Assembly: GCF_002097715.1 (NCBI RefSeq)
Contig: NZ_CP020737.1
Location: forward strand, 3,162,001 to 3,226,000
Direction of reading: 5' to 3'
DNA length: 64,000 nt
Source of the DNA: Burkholderia ubonensis subsp. mesacidophila
GTDB lineage: Bacteria > Pseudomonadota > Gammaproteobacteria > Burkholderiales > Burkholderiaceae
Part shown: positions 38,276-46,416 of the stretch, one piece after another
Numbering within the stretch: the first letter of the stretch is position 1
How the letters are laid out: each line of letters begins with the position of its first letter
Position numbers and translations under genes: made by a program
Notes under the pieces: model-generated
Seen by the model: only the letters and a program-made list of their open reading frames with translations
Told to the model about the DNA's origin: nothing
Database searches by the model: none

Positions 38276-38871
38276 TGCACCCTCGCTGCCTCTGTATCGT
38301 TCTTTCGTGATACCGTTGGGTGGCGAAAGACCTCTGCCATCGGGACGTTCAGTGTTATCGAAAGTTCATGAATGAGCCATCGAAGCGAGTCATTCTGAGC
38401 TTCTGGCGCCGCGACGTAGGTTCGTCGCTCTGGAACGGGTTCGTCGAGCGGTAGAGCTTCACCGACTAATTCCACGCCAATGCTATCTGTATTGGAAGGG
38501 TAACGATCCGGGACCGCCTTGCGCATCTCCCGCCGGTTTTCGCCACGCGGGTCAAAACGGCGAAGTTGCTCCAGTTCGACTGGCGTGCAACGCATTTCCG
38601 CAACACAGCGCGCCTTGACACGGCCGACATGCCAAGTCTGCTTCTTCAAAGATGCCGTCTGATAAATCGTTCCATCCTTGTCGATCAAAAAATGCGCCCC
38701 GTTAGCAGACGGATTCTGATAGCTATTGAAAGCAGATGCCGCAGTTGAACCACCGGTTTGATGGACGATAACTCCACTAATCACCTGCATCGCACCGCGC
38801 TCGATCTGGGTCTTCCTGACCCGCACCACACGCGAACTAACAATCATCCCATTGGAGTCAATCGAAAGCAT
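38269..38871 (-). CDS. N-acetylmuramoyl-L-alanine amidase (Amidase_2/PGRP fold), candidate antibacterial effector
   Basis: This 200-residue protein has the type 2 amidase zinc ligands: the first His in VIVHQTGG (~residue 37), the second in FRHPTVSRK (~185) and the Asp in KNDTEA. It also has the fold markers AHFLIDKDGTIYQT, TWHVG and SIGVELVGEA. It should cut the amide bond between MurNAc and L-Ala. No signal peptide is present, which fits export by a dedicated system (for example type VI secretion) or a phage-type lysin. GAGGG precedes ATG 38871. It heads a leftward A/T-rich operon. Confidence 0.8.
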   Translation of the reverse strand: MLSIDSNGMIVSSRVVRVRKTQIERGAMQVISGVIVHQTGGSTAASAFNSYQNPSANGAHFLIDKDGTIYQTASLKKQTWHVGRVKARCVAEMRCTPVELEQLRRFDPRGENRREMRKAVPDRYPSNTDSIGVELVGEALPLDEPVPERRTYVAAPEAQNDSLRWLIHELSITLNVPMAEVFRHPTVSRKNDTEAARVQW

Positions 38872-39127
38872 TTATCCCTCGGCTCAATTATGACGAGTGC
38901 TACCGTCACATCGTAGGGCGTTCGCAAAACTCAGTAATATCGGGATACCCTATATCAAAACTACTTCCATCAATCAGGCCTGCAACCCCGCCGGGCAAGG
39001 CGCTTCAAATTTCTTCCGGCACAAAGAACCGTATCGAATTGCAAAATACAAGTGATTGCCAGTTCACTTTCGCTCGACCCATGCGCGACGGCATGCAAAC
39101 CCGCGCGCATGGGTCCGCCGGATACGC
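38872..39127. other. A/T-richer intergenic region with a long hairpin
   Basis: This gap between ridA and the amidase gene (both leftward) should contain the amidase operon promoter. It has no credible ORF. CCCATGCGCG (39078-39087) pairs perfectly with CGCGCATGGG (39104-39113), a 10-bp stem just after the ridA stop that lacks a T-tract, so it could be a ridA 3'-end structure. Confidence 0.5.
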
Positions 39128-39514
39128 TTACGCGCCTGGCGCCTTGTACGCGATGCAATCGACCTCGACCTTGCAGTCGATCACCATGCTCGACTGCACG
39201 CACGCGCGCGCCGGCGGATGCTCGCCGAAGTACGAGATGAACACTTTATTGAACGACGCGAAATCGCGCGCGTCGTCGAGCCACACGCCGCAGCGCACGA
39301 CGTGCTCGAGGCCGTAGCCGGCTTCCTTCAGGATCGCGATCACGTTCTCGATCGTCTGCTTCGACTGCGTGACGATCCCGCCTTCGACCACCTCGCCGTT
39401 GACCATCGGCGTCTGGCCCGACACGTACAGCCAGCCGTCGGCCTCGACCGCACGCGCAAACGGCATCACCTGCCCGCCCGTCCCCTTCGCTTCGCCTACG
39501 CCATATCGCTTCAT
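39128..39514 (-). CDS. RidA family reactive-imine deaminase
   Basis: This 128-residue protein of the RidA/YjgF family has the conserved AVEADGWLYVSGQTP start region and the C-terminal RACVQSSMVIDCKVEVDCIAY, with Arg-104-like substrate contact preserved. RidA proteins hydrolyse 2-aminoacrylate and other imines released by PLP-dependent dehydratases. Here it lies 85 bases after an N-acyl-D-amino-acid deacylase and near a PLP D-amino-acid enzyme, so it likely clears the imine from that pathway. ATG 39514 gives the usual length. Confidence 0.88.
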   Translation of the reverse strand: MKRYGVGEAKGTGGQVMPFARAVEADGWLYVSGQTPMVNGEVVEGGIVTQSKQTIENVIAILKEAGYGLEHVVRCGVWLDDARDFASFNKVFISYFGEHPPARACVQSSMVIDCKVEVDCIAYKAPGA

Positions 39515-39599
39515 CGTTTCACTCCTGTTTCGGTTGCCAATGCGCGCGCCGGACACGACGCACGCCGAAAAAATTCGCGGATGGATGACCGCGCAATGC

Positions 39600-41081
39600 T
39601 CAGAACGCCGCGTCGGCCGCCGCCTGCGCCCGCACCCCGCGCGTGACGAACCCGCCCGCGCGTTCGCCGGTCGGCTGGCCGTCGCGGTAGGTCAGCACGC
39701 CGTTGACCCACACCGCGTCGATGCCGTGCGCGGGCTGCTGCGGCTTGTCGAAGGTCGCCGCGTCGATCACGCGCTCGGGATCGAACAGCACGAGATCCGC
39801 GTGGAAGCCCACGCGCACCTCGCCGCGCCCCGCAAGCCCGAAGCGGCGCGCGGACAGCGACGTCATCTTGCGGATCGCCTCCTCGAGCGGCAGCAGCCCG
39901 GTGTCGCGCGCGTAATGCCCTAGCACGCGCGGAAACGCGCCCCACAGCCGCGGATGCGGCAGCGGATCGTTCGGCAGGCCGTCCGAGCCGACCATCGTCG
40001 CCGGATGCGACAGGATCCGGCGCACATCGTCCTCGGACATGTTGTGGTACACGGCGCCGGCCGGCCGGATGCGCTGCGCGGCTTCCTGCTCGGTCACGCC
40101 CCACGCGGCCGCGATCGCCTTCAGCAGCTTGCCCGCCACTTCCGGATGCGGCTCCGACCACGTGATCGTGATGTCGATGTCGCCCGTCACCTGCTTCAGG
40201 TCGAGCGTCGACGAGCTGCGGCTGTACGGATAGCAGTCGCAGCCGACCGGCTGGTAGCGGCGCGCGCCTTCCAGCGACGCGAGCACCTCGGTGCTGCGGC
40301 CCCAGTTCGACGGGCCCGCGCATTTCAGATGCGAGATCACGACCGGCACCCGCGCGTGGCGGCCGACGCGATACGCCTCGTCCATCGCGTCGAGGATCGC
40401 GTCGAACTCGGTGCGCATGTGCGTCGTGTACAGCGCGCCCGCGTTCGCGAGCGGCTCGGCGAGCGCCATCACCTCCTCGGCCGGCGCCGCGAACGCGGAG
40501 CCGTACGCGAGGCCCGACGACAGCCCGAGCGCGCCGTGCGCGAGCGCCTCCTCGAGCTGCGCGCGCATGCCGGCGATTTCCGCGTCGGTGGCCGCGCGGT
40601 CGAGACGGTCCATCTGGTTGTTGCGCAGCGCGGTGTGGCCGACGAGCGCGGCGACGTTGACGGCCGGCCGCGCGTCGTTCACCGCCGCGACGTAGTCGGC
40701 AAAGGTCGGGTACCGGAACGCGCCGCGCTCGCCGAGCAGGTTCATCGGGTCGGGCGGATCGCCCGCGAGCGTCACCGGCGACGCGCTGATCCCGCAGTTG
40801 CCGACGATCACGGTCGTCACGCCCTGCGTGATCTTCGGCAGCATCTGCGGCGAGCGGATCACGTGCGTGTCGTCGTGCGTGTGCACGTCGACGAAGCCCG
40901 GCGCAAGTGCGCGGCCGTTCGCTTCGACGACCTCCTCGGCCAGCCAGTTCGACAGATTGCCGATCGCGACGATCGCGCCGTTGCGGATCGCGACGTCGCG
41001 CTCGACGGGCGGCGCGCCGGTGCCGTCGTACAGCTGCGCGCCGACGATCAGCGTATCGGCGGCTTCGGGATGCGAATGCAT
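39600..41081 (-). CDS. N-acyl-D-amino-acid deacylase (amidohydrolase)
   Basis: This 493-residue amidohydrolase has the metal-binding GFVDVHTHDDTH (~residues 63-74), a second His set in VISHLKCAG and PYSRSSSTL, and the C-terminal small beta domain with GFHADLVLFDPERVID. This matches D-aminoacylases, which free D-amino acids from N-acyl forms. It starts 2 bases after the RpiR regulator with a GGAGACTG ribosome site, so the two are co-transcribed. Specificity for D-Ser, D-Met or others cannot be told. Confidence 0.87.
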   Translation of the reverse strand: MHSHPEAADTLIVGAQLYDGTGAPPVERDVAIRNGAIVAIGNLSNWLAEEVVEANGRALAPGFVDVHTHDDTHVIRSPQMLPKITQGVTTVIVGNCGISASPVTLAGDPPDPMNLLGERGAFRYPTFADYVAAVNDARPAVNVAALVGHTALRNNQMDRLDRAATDAEIAGMRAQLEEALAHGALGLSSGLAYGSAFAAPAEEVMALAEPLANAGALYTTHMRTEFDAILDAMDEAYRVGRHARVPVVISHLKCAGPSNWGRSTEVLASLEGARRYQPVGCDCYPYSRSSSTLDLKQVTGDIDITITWSEPHPEVAGKLLKAIAAAWGVTEQEAAQRIRPAGAVYHNMSEDDVRRILSHPATMVGSDGLPNDPLPHPRLWGAFPRVLGHYARDTGLLPLEEAIRKMTSLSARRFGLAGRGEVRVGFHADLVLFDPERVIDAATFDKPQQPAHGIDAVWVNGVLTYRDGQPTGERAGGFVTRGVRAQAAADAAF

Positions 41082-41083
41082 GG

Positions 41084-42013
41084 TCAGTCTCCTAGCGGTT
41101 GGCGGTCTCCGCCGCCGCGGTGCGCATCGAGCGCATGCTTGACGCGGCGCAGCGATTCGCGGCACGCGTCGCCGAGCCGCAGCGCGACCTCGGTGACGAG
41201 CACGTCGATGGCCATCATCATCGCGTAGCGCGAGGTCGACGGCTTGTAGATGAAATCGGTTTCGAACGCGACGACCGGAATCAGGTGGTCGGCGAGCTGC
41301 GCGAGCGACGACGCCGGCGCGGTCACCGCGATCAGCGGCGCGCCGTAGCGCTTCGCGAGCGCACAGCTTTCCAGCAGTTCCGGCACGCGCCCGCTCACCG
41401 ACAAGGCGACCACGACGGAATCGCGCGACGCCGTCGCCGCGACCATCCGCTGCAGCACGCTGTCCTGGTAGCTCGCGACCGGCCGGCCGAAGCGCACGAG
41501 ACGAAAGCGCAGCTCGTCGGCGAGCGCGGTCGAGCCGCCGCCCTGCCCGTACACGTAGATCATCCTCGCGCCGGCGAGCAGGTCGGCGGCCGCGTCGAAC
41601 GACGTCTGGCGCAGCAGCTGGTGGTTGTGCGCGAGCGCGACCTGGATCTCGTCGTAGACGACCGATGCCGGATTCGCGTCATCCTCGCCTGCGCCGTCGG
41701 ACGGCGCGAGAAAGCGCTGGCCGACCGCCGCCGCCTGCGCGACGAGCAGCTTCAGCTCGCGCACGTCGCGGCAGCCGACCGCCTTCGCGAAACGCGTGAC
41801 CGTCGCGACACTCACGTCCGCGTCGCGTGCGAGCGTGCCGATGCTCGCATGCGCGGCGCGCGCGAGATCGGCGAGGATGAACGCGGCCACCTTGCGCTCG
41901 GCGTCGCGCAGCTCGGGCGCGCATTCGGCGATCCGGGCGACGATGTCGACGCCAGGCTGGGCGGCAGGGCCGGCAGCCGGCGCGACGGAGGATGTAGTGG
42001 CGGACGAATTCAT
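41084..42013 (-). CDS. MurR/RpiR family transcriptional regulator
   Basis: This 309-residue regulator has an N-terminal RpiR helix-turn-helix domain (residues ~28-105; ASIGTLARDADVSVATVTRF) and a C-terminal SIS sugar-isomerase domain (~150-280; VYGQGGGSTALADELRFRLVRFG split). RpiR proteins usually sense phosphosugars, but this subgroup sits with D-amino-acid genes. It is divergent from the PLP enzyme gene and precedes the deacylase gene, so it likely controls both. A candidate operator lies between. Confidence 0.88.
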   Translation of the reverse strand: MNSSATTSSVAPAAGPAAQPGVDIVARIAECAPELRDAERKVAAFILADLARAAHASIGTLARDADVSVATVTRFAKAVGCRDVRELKLLVAQAAAVGQRFLAPSDGAGEDDANPASVVYDEIQVALAHNHQLLRQTSFDAAADLLAGARMIYVYGQGGGSTALADELRFRLVRFGRPVASYQDSVLQRMVAATASRDSVVVALSVSGRVPELLESCALAKRYGAPLIAVTAPASSLAQLADHLIPVVAFETDFIYKPSTSRYAMMMAIDVLVTEVALRLGDACRESLRRVKHALDAHRGGGDRQPLGD

Positions 42014-42039
42014 CTGCGGGAAAGGGTGCGGCGCACCAT

Positions 42040-42052
42040 GTTACTAAATAAC
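42040..42052. promoter_or_regulatory. Candidate RpiR operator
   Basis: GTTACTAAATAAC, an inverted repeat of GTTA/TAAC around five bases, lies 27 bases upstream of the RpiR gene start and 81 bases upstream of the PLP enzyme start, in an A/T-rich patch of the divergent region. RpiR-type operators are commonly A/T-rich palindromes of this kind. The assignment is inferred. Confidence 0.45.
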
Positions 42053-42132
42053 ATTACCGCGCCGATGCTACTTTCTGTACCATCGGCATGTCAACTTCGG
42101 CGCAATGCATATCAATGATGGAGCGGGATGAC

Positions 42133-43413
42133 ATGAAAGTTACAAACTATCAGGATGCGACGATCGATCCGTTCGGCAAGGGGCTCGGCATCGTGCCGAG
42201 CGCAAGTGTGCCGCTCGGCGAAGCAGGCCGCCTCGAGTGGAACCTGCTCGCGGAGGACGTCAGCCTGCCGGCCGCGGTGCTGTACGAGGACCGCATCGAG
42301 CACAACCTGAAGTGGATGCAGGCGTTCGTCGAGGAATACGGCGTCAAGTTCGCGCCGCACGGCAAGACGACGATGGCGCCGCAGCTGTTCCGCCGCCAGC
42401 TCGACGCCGGCGCGTGGGGCATCACGCTCGCGACCGCGCACCAGACGCAGGCCGCATATCACGGCGGCGTGCGGCGCGTGCTGCTCGCGAACCAGCTGGT
42501 CGGCCGCCACAATATGACGATCATCGCGGGGCTGCTGTCGGATCCCGACTTCGAGTTCTTCTGCTGCGTCGATTCCGCCGACGGCGTCGACCAGCTCGGC
42601 CGCTTCTTCGGCGACGCGAAGAAGTCGCTCAACGTGCTGCTCGAGCTCGGCGTGCCGGGCGGCCGCACCGGCGTGCGCGACGCCGCGCAGCGCGACGCGG
42701 TGCTCGCGGCGCTCGCCCGCTATCCGGACACGCTGAAGCTGGCCGGGATCGAACTCTACGAAGGCGTGCTGAAGGAAGAAGGCGAGATCCGCACGTTCCT
42801 GCAGGGCGCGGTCGCGCTGACGCGCGAGCTCGCCGCCGCCGGCCGCTTCGCGCGCACGCCGGCGATCCTGTCCGGCGCGGGTTCGGCATGGTACGACGTG
42901 GTCGCGGAGGAATTCGCGAAGGCGTCCGGCGCGGGCTTCGCGGAAGTCGTGCTGCGCCCGGGCTGCTACCTGACGCACGACGTCGGCATCTACAAGAAGG
43001 CGCAGACCGACGTGTTCGCGCGCAACCCGACCGCGCGCAAGATGGGCGAAGGGCTGCTGCCCGCGCTGCAGCTGTGGGCGTACGTGCAGTCGGTGCCGGA
43101 GCCGACCCGCGCGATCGTCGCGCTCGGCAAGCGCGACTCGGCGTTCGACGCGGGCCTGCCCGAGCCGGCCCGGCATTTCCGCCCGGGCCGCGACAGCGCG
43201 CCGCGCGACGTCGCCGCAAGCGAAGGCTGGGCGATCACCGGCCTGATGGACCAGCACGCGTACCTGCAGATCCCGCCCGGCGCGGACGTGAAGGTCGGCG
43301 ACATGATCGCGTTCGACATCTCGCACCCGTGCCTGACGTTCGACAAGTGGCGCCAGCTGCTCGTGCTTGATCCGCAGTTCCGCGTGACGGAAGTGGTCGA
43401 GACGTTCTTCTGA
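42133..43413 (+). CDS. DSD1-family PLP enzyme (D-threonine aldolase / D-serine dehydratase-like)
   Basis: This 426-residue enzyme has an N-terminal alanine-racemase-type barrel with the PLP Lys in KFAPHGKTTMAPQ (~residue 76) and a C-terminal DSD1 domain whose SHPCLTFDKW supplies the His and Cys metal ligands. Such enzymes deaminate D-serine/D-threonine or cleave D-threonine. ATG 42133 follows GGAGCGGG. Divergent from the RpiR-deacylase unit, it would use D-amino acids freed by the deacylase and give an imine handled by RidA. The exact reaction is not fixed by sequence. Confidence 0.85.
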   Translation: MKVTNYQDATIDPFGKGLGIVPSASVPLGEAGRLEWNLLAEDVSLPAAVLYEDRIEHNLKWMQAFVEEYGVKFAPHGKTTMAPQLFRRQLDAGAWGITLATAHQTQAAYHGGVRRVLLANQLVGRHNMTIIAGLLSDPDFEFFCCVDSADGVDQLGRFFGDAKKSLNVLLELGVPGGRTGVRDAAQRDAVLAALARYPDTLKLAGIELYEGVLKEEGEIRTFLQGAVALTRELAAAGRFARTPAILSGAGSAWYDVVAEEFAKASGAGFAEVVLRPGCYLTHDVGIYKKAQTDVFARNPTARKMGEGLLPALQLWAYVQSVPEPTRAIVALGKRDSAFDAGLPEPARHFRPGRDSAPRDVAASEGWAITGLMDQHAYLQIPPGADVKVGDMIAFDISHPCLTFDKWRQLLVLDPQFRVTEVVETFF

Positions 43414-43437
43414 CGGACGCTGCTCGCCATGGCCGGT

Positions 43438-43460
43438 CGCCCCGTTTTCGCAGCGGGGCG
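43438..43460. other. GC hairpin after the PLP enzyme gene
   Basis: GCCCCG and CGGGGC form a short stem around nine bases, 25 bases after the stop codon. There is no T-tract, so it is a weak terminator candidate. Confidence 0.35.
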
Positions 43461-43526
43461 GCCGTCACGCCGGATTCAACGACGCGGGAGTACACTGCGC
43501 TTTCGTCCTGATCCCACCCTCAACTT

Positions 43527-43569
43527 TGCATGGGACCCGAGCAAGCGCTAAAGCGCCCGCTCCGGTCGA
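43527..43569. repeat. Repeated hairpin element, copy 2
   Basis: This is the second copy of the element at 33867-33909 (39 of 43 identical). The outer stem GACC.GAG / CTC.GGTC keeps seven pairs with one mismatch, and the inner stem is GCGC(TAAA)GCGC. It lies in the 5' leader of the DJ-1/PfpI gene, ending 18 bases before its GTG start and just before the ribosome site. Confidence 0.8.
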
Positions 43570-43587
43570 TGCAGGAAGGAGAAAGCC

Positions 43588-44169
43588 GTGGCCGCGAAGA
43601 AGATCCTGCTCCTCACCGGCGATTTCGCCGAAGACTACGAAACGATGGTGCCGTTCCAGGCACTGCAGGCCGTCGGCCACCACGTCGACGCGGTCTGCCC
43701 GGGCAAGCGCGCGGGCGACAAGATCAAGACCGCGATCCACGACTTCGAGGGCGACCAGACCTACACCGAAAAGCCCGGCCACCAGTTCACGCTGAACGCG
43801 GCGTTCGACGACGTCGACGCCGCGCGCTACGACGCGCTCGCGATCGCCGGCGGCCGCGCGCCGGAATATCTGCGGCTCGATCCGAAGGTAATCGCGCTCG
43901 TGCGCGCGTTCGCAGCTGCGGCCAAGCCGATCGCGGCGATCTGCCATGCGGCGCAGTTGCTCGCCGCCGCGGACGTGATCCGCGGCAAGCGCATCTCGGC
44001 CTACCCGGCCTGCGCGCCCGAAGTGAAGCTCGCGGGCGGCGAATATGCGGACATCCCGGTCGATGCGGCGGTCACCGACGCACCGTTCGTCACCGCGCCC
44101 GCGTGGCCCGCGCATCCGGCCTGGCTCGCGCAATTCCTCGCGCTGCTCGGCACGCGCATCGAGCTGTAA
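43588..44169 (+). CDS. DJ-1/PfpI family protein
   Basis: This 193-residue protein has the nucleophile elbow AAICHAAQ (C119, H120) and the conserved acidic residue near the N-terminus (FAEDYE, E15), as in PfpI/YhbO-like members. Proposed activities include glyoxalase/deglycase and stress protection. The start codon is GTG with GGAAGGAG upstream. It is a single-gene unit with the repeated hairpin element in its leader, which may influence translation. Confidence 0.88.
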   Translation: MAAKKILLLTGDFAEDYETMVPFQALQAVGHHVDAVCPGKRAGDKIKTAIHDFEGDQTYTEKPGHQFTLNAAFDDVDAARYDALAIAGGRAPEYLRLDPKVIALVRAFAAAAKPIAAICHAAQLLAAADVIRGKRISAYPACAPEVKLAGGEYADIPVDAAVTDAPFVTAPAWPAHPAWLAQFLALLGTRIEL

Positions 44170-44185
44170 CACCGCACGCCGGCGA

Positions 44186-44224
44186 AGCCGCTGGCCGCGC
44201 GCCGCTAGCCGCTGGCCGCACGCC
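44186..44224. repeat. 18-base direct repeat after the DJ-1 gene
   Basis: AGCCGCTGGCCGCGCGCC (44186-44203) is repeated with one mismatch at 44207-44224, separated by GCT, between the convergent DJ-1 and MarR genes. The role is unknown; it is probably a slippage duplication. Confidence 0.7.
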
Positions 44225-44233
44225 CCTGCCCGC

Positions 44234-44680
44234 TCAGCGCGCCGTCGGCGGCGTGCCGACGTCGGCGATCCGCTCCTCGAGCATCGCCAGCGCGCCGGAC
44301 AGCGCCGTCAGCACGTCGTCCGGCAGCCGCGCGACCGTCTTGTCGATGAACACCCGGCGGCGCGGCAGGCTCGCCTCGAACGCCGCACGCCCGTCGGCGG
44401 TCAGCTTCACGTTCGTCACGCGATTGTCGCGCTCGTCGGATTCGCGCTCGATCCAGCCAAGCGCGTCGAGCGCCTTCAGCTGGCGCGTGAGCGCGCCCGG
44501 GTCGATCCGCAGAATCTCGACGAGCCGCTTCTGCGACGACGCCCCACCCAGCGAATGCAGTGCGACCATGATGCGCCAGCGCGGCATCGGCTGGCCGACG
44601 TGCGCCTCGAACGCGGTCAAGAACGCGCGATACGTCCGTCCGAATTGCTGCAAGATCGCGACGCGGTCCTGTTCTTCCAT
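44234..44680 (-). CDS. MarR family regulator
   Basis: This 148-residue winged-helix protein has a MarR core (residues ~30-115; SSQKRLVEILRIDPGALTRQL recognition region and the wing ERESDERDNRVTNVKLT). It lies 34 bases after the DHA2 efflux gene on the same strand, so it is the second gene of the operon and probably represses it. A palindrome before the efflux gene is its likely operator. Confidence 0.88.
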   Translation of the reverse strand: MEEQDRVAILQQFGRTYRAFLTAFEAHVGQPMPRWRIMVALHSLGGASSQKRLVEILRIDPGALTRQLKALDALGWIERESDERDNRVTNVKLTADGRAAFEASLPRRRVFIDKTVARLPDDVLTALSGALAMLEERIADVGTPPTAR

Positions 44681-44714
44681 GCGTTCAGTTCTAGTCGTTC
44701 AATCGGTTGATCGG

Positions 44715-46310
44715 TCAATCGGCCGCGACATGCGGCTCGATCTTGCGCCGCAGCGTGATGGGCGGCACGCGGCGGCACTGCCACACCGCATACACGGCCA
44801 CCACCGCCGCCACGGCGACGCCCAGGTGAATCGCGCTGACGAGCGATTCGCGGGCGGCTTCCAGCAGCAGCGCGCCATTATGCCCGCCGCGCGTCAGCTC
44901 GCCTATGAGACCAGCCTGCGCCGCGCGGTCGATCAGGATCTGCGGATCGGCGAGCTGCGCGTGCCATTGCAGCGCATGGTCGGCGCCGAGCGCGTCGCGC
45001 ACGCCGCCCGCGTACATCTGGCTGACGAGCGTGCCCGTCAGCGCGGTGCCGACCATCCCGCCGACCATCCGCAGCGACTGCAGCAGCGCGGTGGCGATGC
45101 CGAGGTGCTCGCGTCCGGCGGTCTGCTGCGCGAACACCGTCAGGTTCGGCAGCACGAAGCCCAGGCCGACGCCGCCCGCGACCATCAGCGCCATCAGCAG
45201 CCAGCGGGGCGTCGTATGCGTCGACACGACGACGCCGACGCACGTGATCGCGAACAGCACGAAGCCGACGTGCAGCATCGCATTCGGATTGCGGATGCGG
45301 GTGACGACGCGGCCGTTCATGATGCTGCCGATCGTGATGAACACGACGAGCGGCGTGATGACGAGCCCCGCTTCCCGCGGCGACATGCCGAACCCGCCCT
45401 GGAACAGCAGCGGCGCGTAGAACAGCAGCGAGAACATCGAGAAGCCGGCGAGGATCGCGAGCACGAACAGCGTGGACAGCGCGCGATTGCCGAACATGTC
45501 GAACGGCAAAATCGGCTGCGCGCAGCGCTTCTCCCAGCGCCACAGCCCGACGCCGGCGGCGAGCGCGACGCCGAGCAGCAGCGTCGGCCAGCCGAAGACC
45601 CCATGCTTCGGCAGCCATTCGACGAACAGTTGCAGCGCGCCGAGCGACAGCGCGATCAGGACTGCGCCCGGCCAGTCGAGCCGCATCTTCCGGTCGTGCT
45701 CGACCTGCCGCAGGTGCGGCAGGTAGCGCCACACGAACAGCAGCGACAGCAGGCCGACCGGCAGGTTCACGTAGAACACCGAGCGCCAGCCGAGGGACTG
45801 GGTCAGCACGCCGCCGAGCGACGGTCCGATCGCATTCGCGATGCCGAATGCGGAACTCATCATCACCTGCCAGCGCAGCCGCACGACGGAATCGGGGAAC
45901 AGGTCGGGAATGCACGCGAACGCGGTGCCGACCAGCATCCCGCCGCCGATCCCCTGCAGGCCGCGCGCGAGCACGAGGGATAGCATGTCGTTGGCCATCC
46001 CGCACAGCACCGACGCGCCCGTGAACAGCACGATCGACGCGATCACGAACGGCTTGCGCCCGTAGTAGTCGCCGAGCCGCCCGAAGATCGGCACGGTGAT
46101 CACCGAGCTGAGCAGGTACGACGTCGCGACCCACGCATACAGGTCGAATCCCTTCAGTTCGGCAACGATGGTCGGCAGCGCGGTGCCGACGACGGTCTGG
46201 TCGAGCGCGACGAGCATCGTCACGAACGAGATGCCGATCATCGCGAGCAGCGATTCGCGGAACGGCAGCACTTGCCCGCTCGAATGGTGGGCGGAGGTGT
46301 GGACGGCCAT
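44715..46310 (-). CDS. DHA2 family MFS drug efflux transporter (14 TMS)
   Basis: This 531-residue protein has ~14 transmembrane helices and the DHA2 signatures LDQTVVGTALPTIVAEL (motif D1, helix 1) and GRLGDYYGRKP (motif A, loop 2-3). It resembles EmrB/LfrA-type drug:proton antiporters. I chose ATG 46310; the two residues before helix 1 vary in the family. No good ribosome site precedes it, only A-rich sequence next to the MarR palindrome. It is transcribed with marR. The substrate is unknown. Confidence 0.88.
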   Translation of the reverse strand: MAVHTSAHHSSGQVLPFRESLLAMIGISFVTMLVALDQTVVGTALPTIVAELKGFDLYAWVATSYLLSSVITVPIFGRLGDYYGRKPFVIASIVLFTGASVLCGMANDMLSLVLARGLQGIGGGMLVGTAFACIPDLFPDSVVRLRWQVMMSSAFGIANAIGPSLGGVLTQSLGWRSVFYVNLPVGLLSLLFVWRYLPHLRQVEHDRKMRLDWPGAVLIALSLGALQLFVEWLPKHGVFGWPTLLLGVALAAGVGLWRWEKRCAQPILPFDMFGNRALSTLFVLAILAGFSMFSLLFYAPLLFQGGFGMSPREAGLVITPLVVFITIGSIMNGRVVTRIRNPNAMLHVGFVLFAITCVGVVVSTHTTPRWLLMALMVAGGVGLGFVLPNLTVFAQQTAGREHLGIATALLQSLRMVGGMVGTALTGTLVSQMYAGGVRDALGADHALQWHAQLADPQILIDRAAQAGLIGELTRGGHNGALLLEAARESLVSAIHLGVAVAAVVAVYAVWQCRRVPPITLRRKIEPHVAAD

Positions 46311-46327
46311 TTTTTGATGAAACAACT

Positions 46328-46341
46328 TTTGACAAGTCAAA
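46328..46341. promoter_or_regulatory. MarR operator candidate upstream of the efflux gene
   Basis: TTTGACAAGTCAAA has perfect 6-base arms (TTTGAC/GTCAAA) around two bases and lies 17 bases upstream of the efflux gene ATG. The arms contain the TTGAC pattern typical of MarR sites. Binding by the MarR protein encoded in the operon is inferred. Confidence 0.65.
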
Positions 46342-46416
46342 GGATTGGAAAATTTTAGCACGCGTGGAGTAACCTAAGCCCCGGCCGACGCCCGGCCCCA
46401 GTTGCAAGGGAGAAAA

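Noticed and set aside
38269..38871. Calling the amidase a proven type VI effector
   Set aside because: No secretion genes, PAAR, VgrG or Hcp are in the window, and phage-type lysins have the same fold; only a candidate role is stated.
38970..39203. Small leftward ORF overlapping the 3' end of ridA
   Set aside because: It uses part of the ridA sequence in another frame plus intergenic sequence; composition is not protein-like.
43530..43795. Leader ORFs starting inside repeat copy 2
   Set aside because: They run far into the DJ-1 gene in wrong frames; only the first ~13 codons are shared with copy 1, so a peptide is possible but not annotated.
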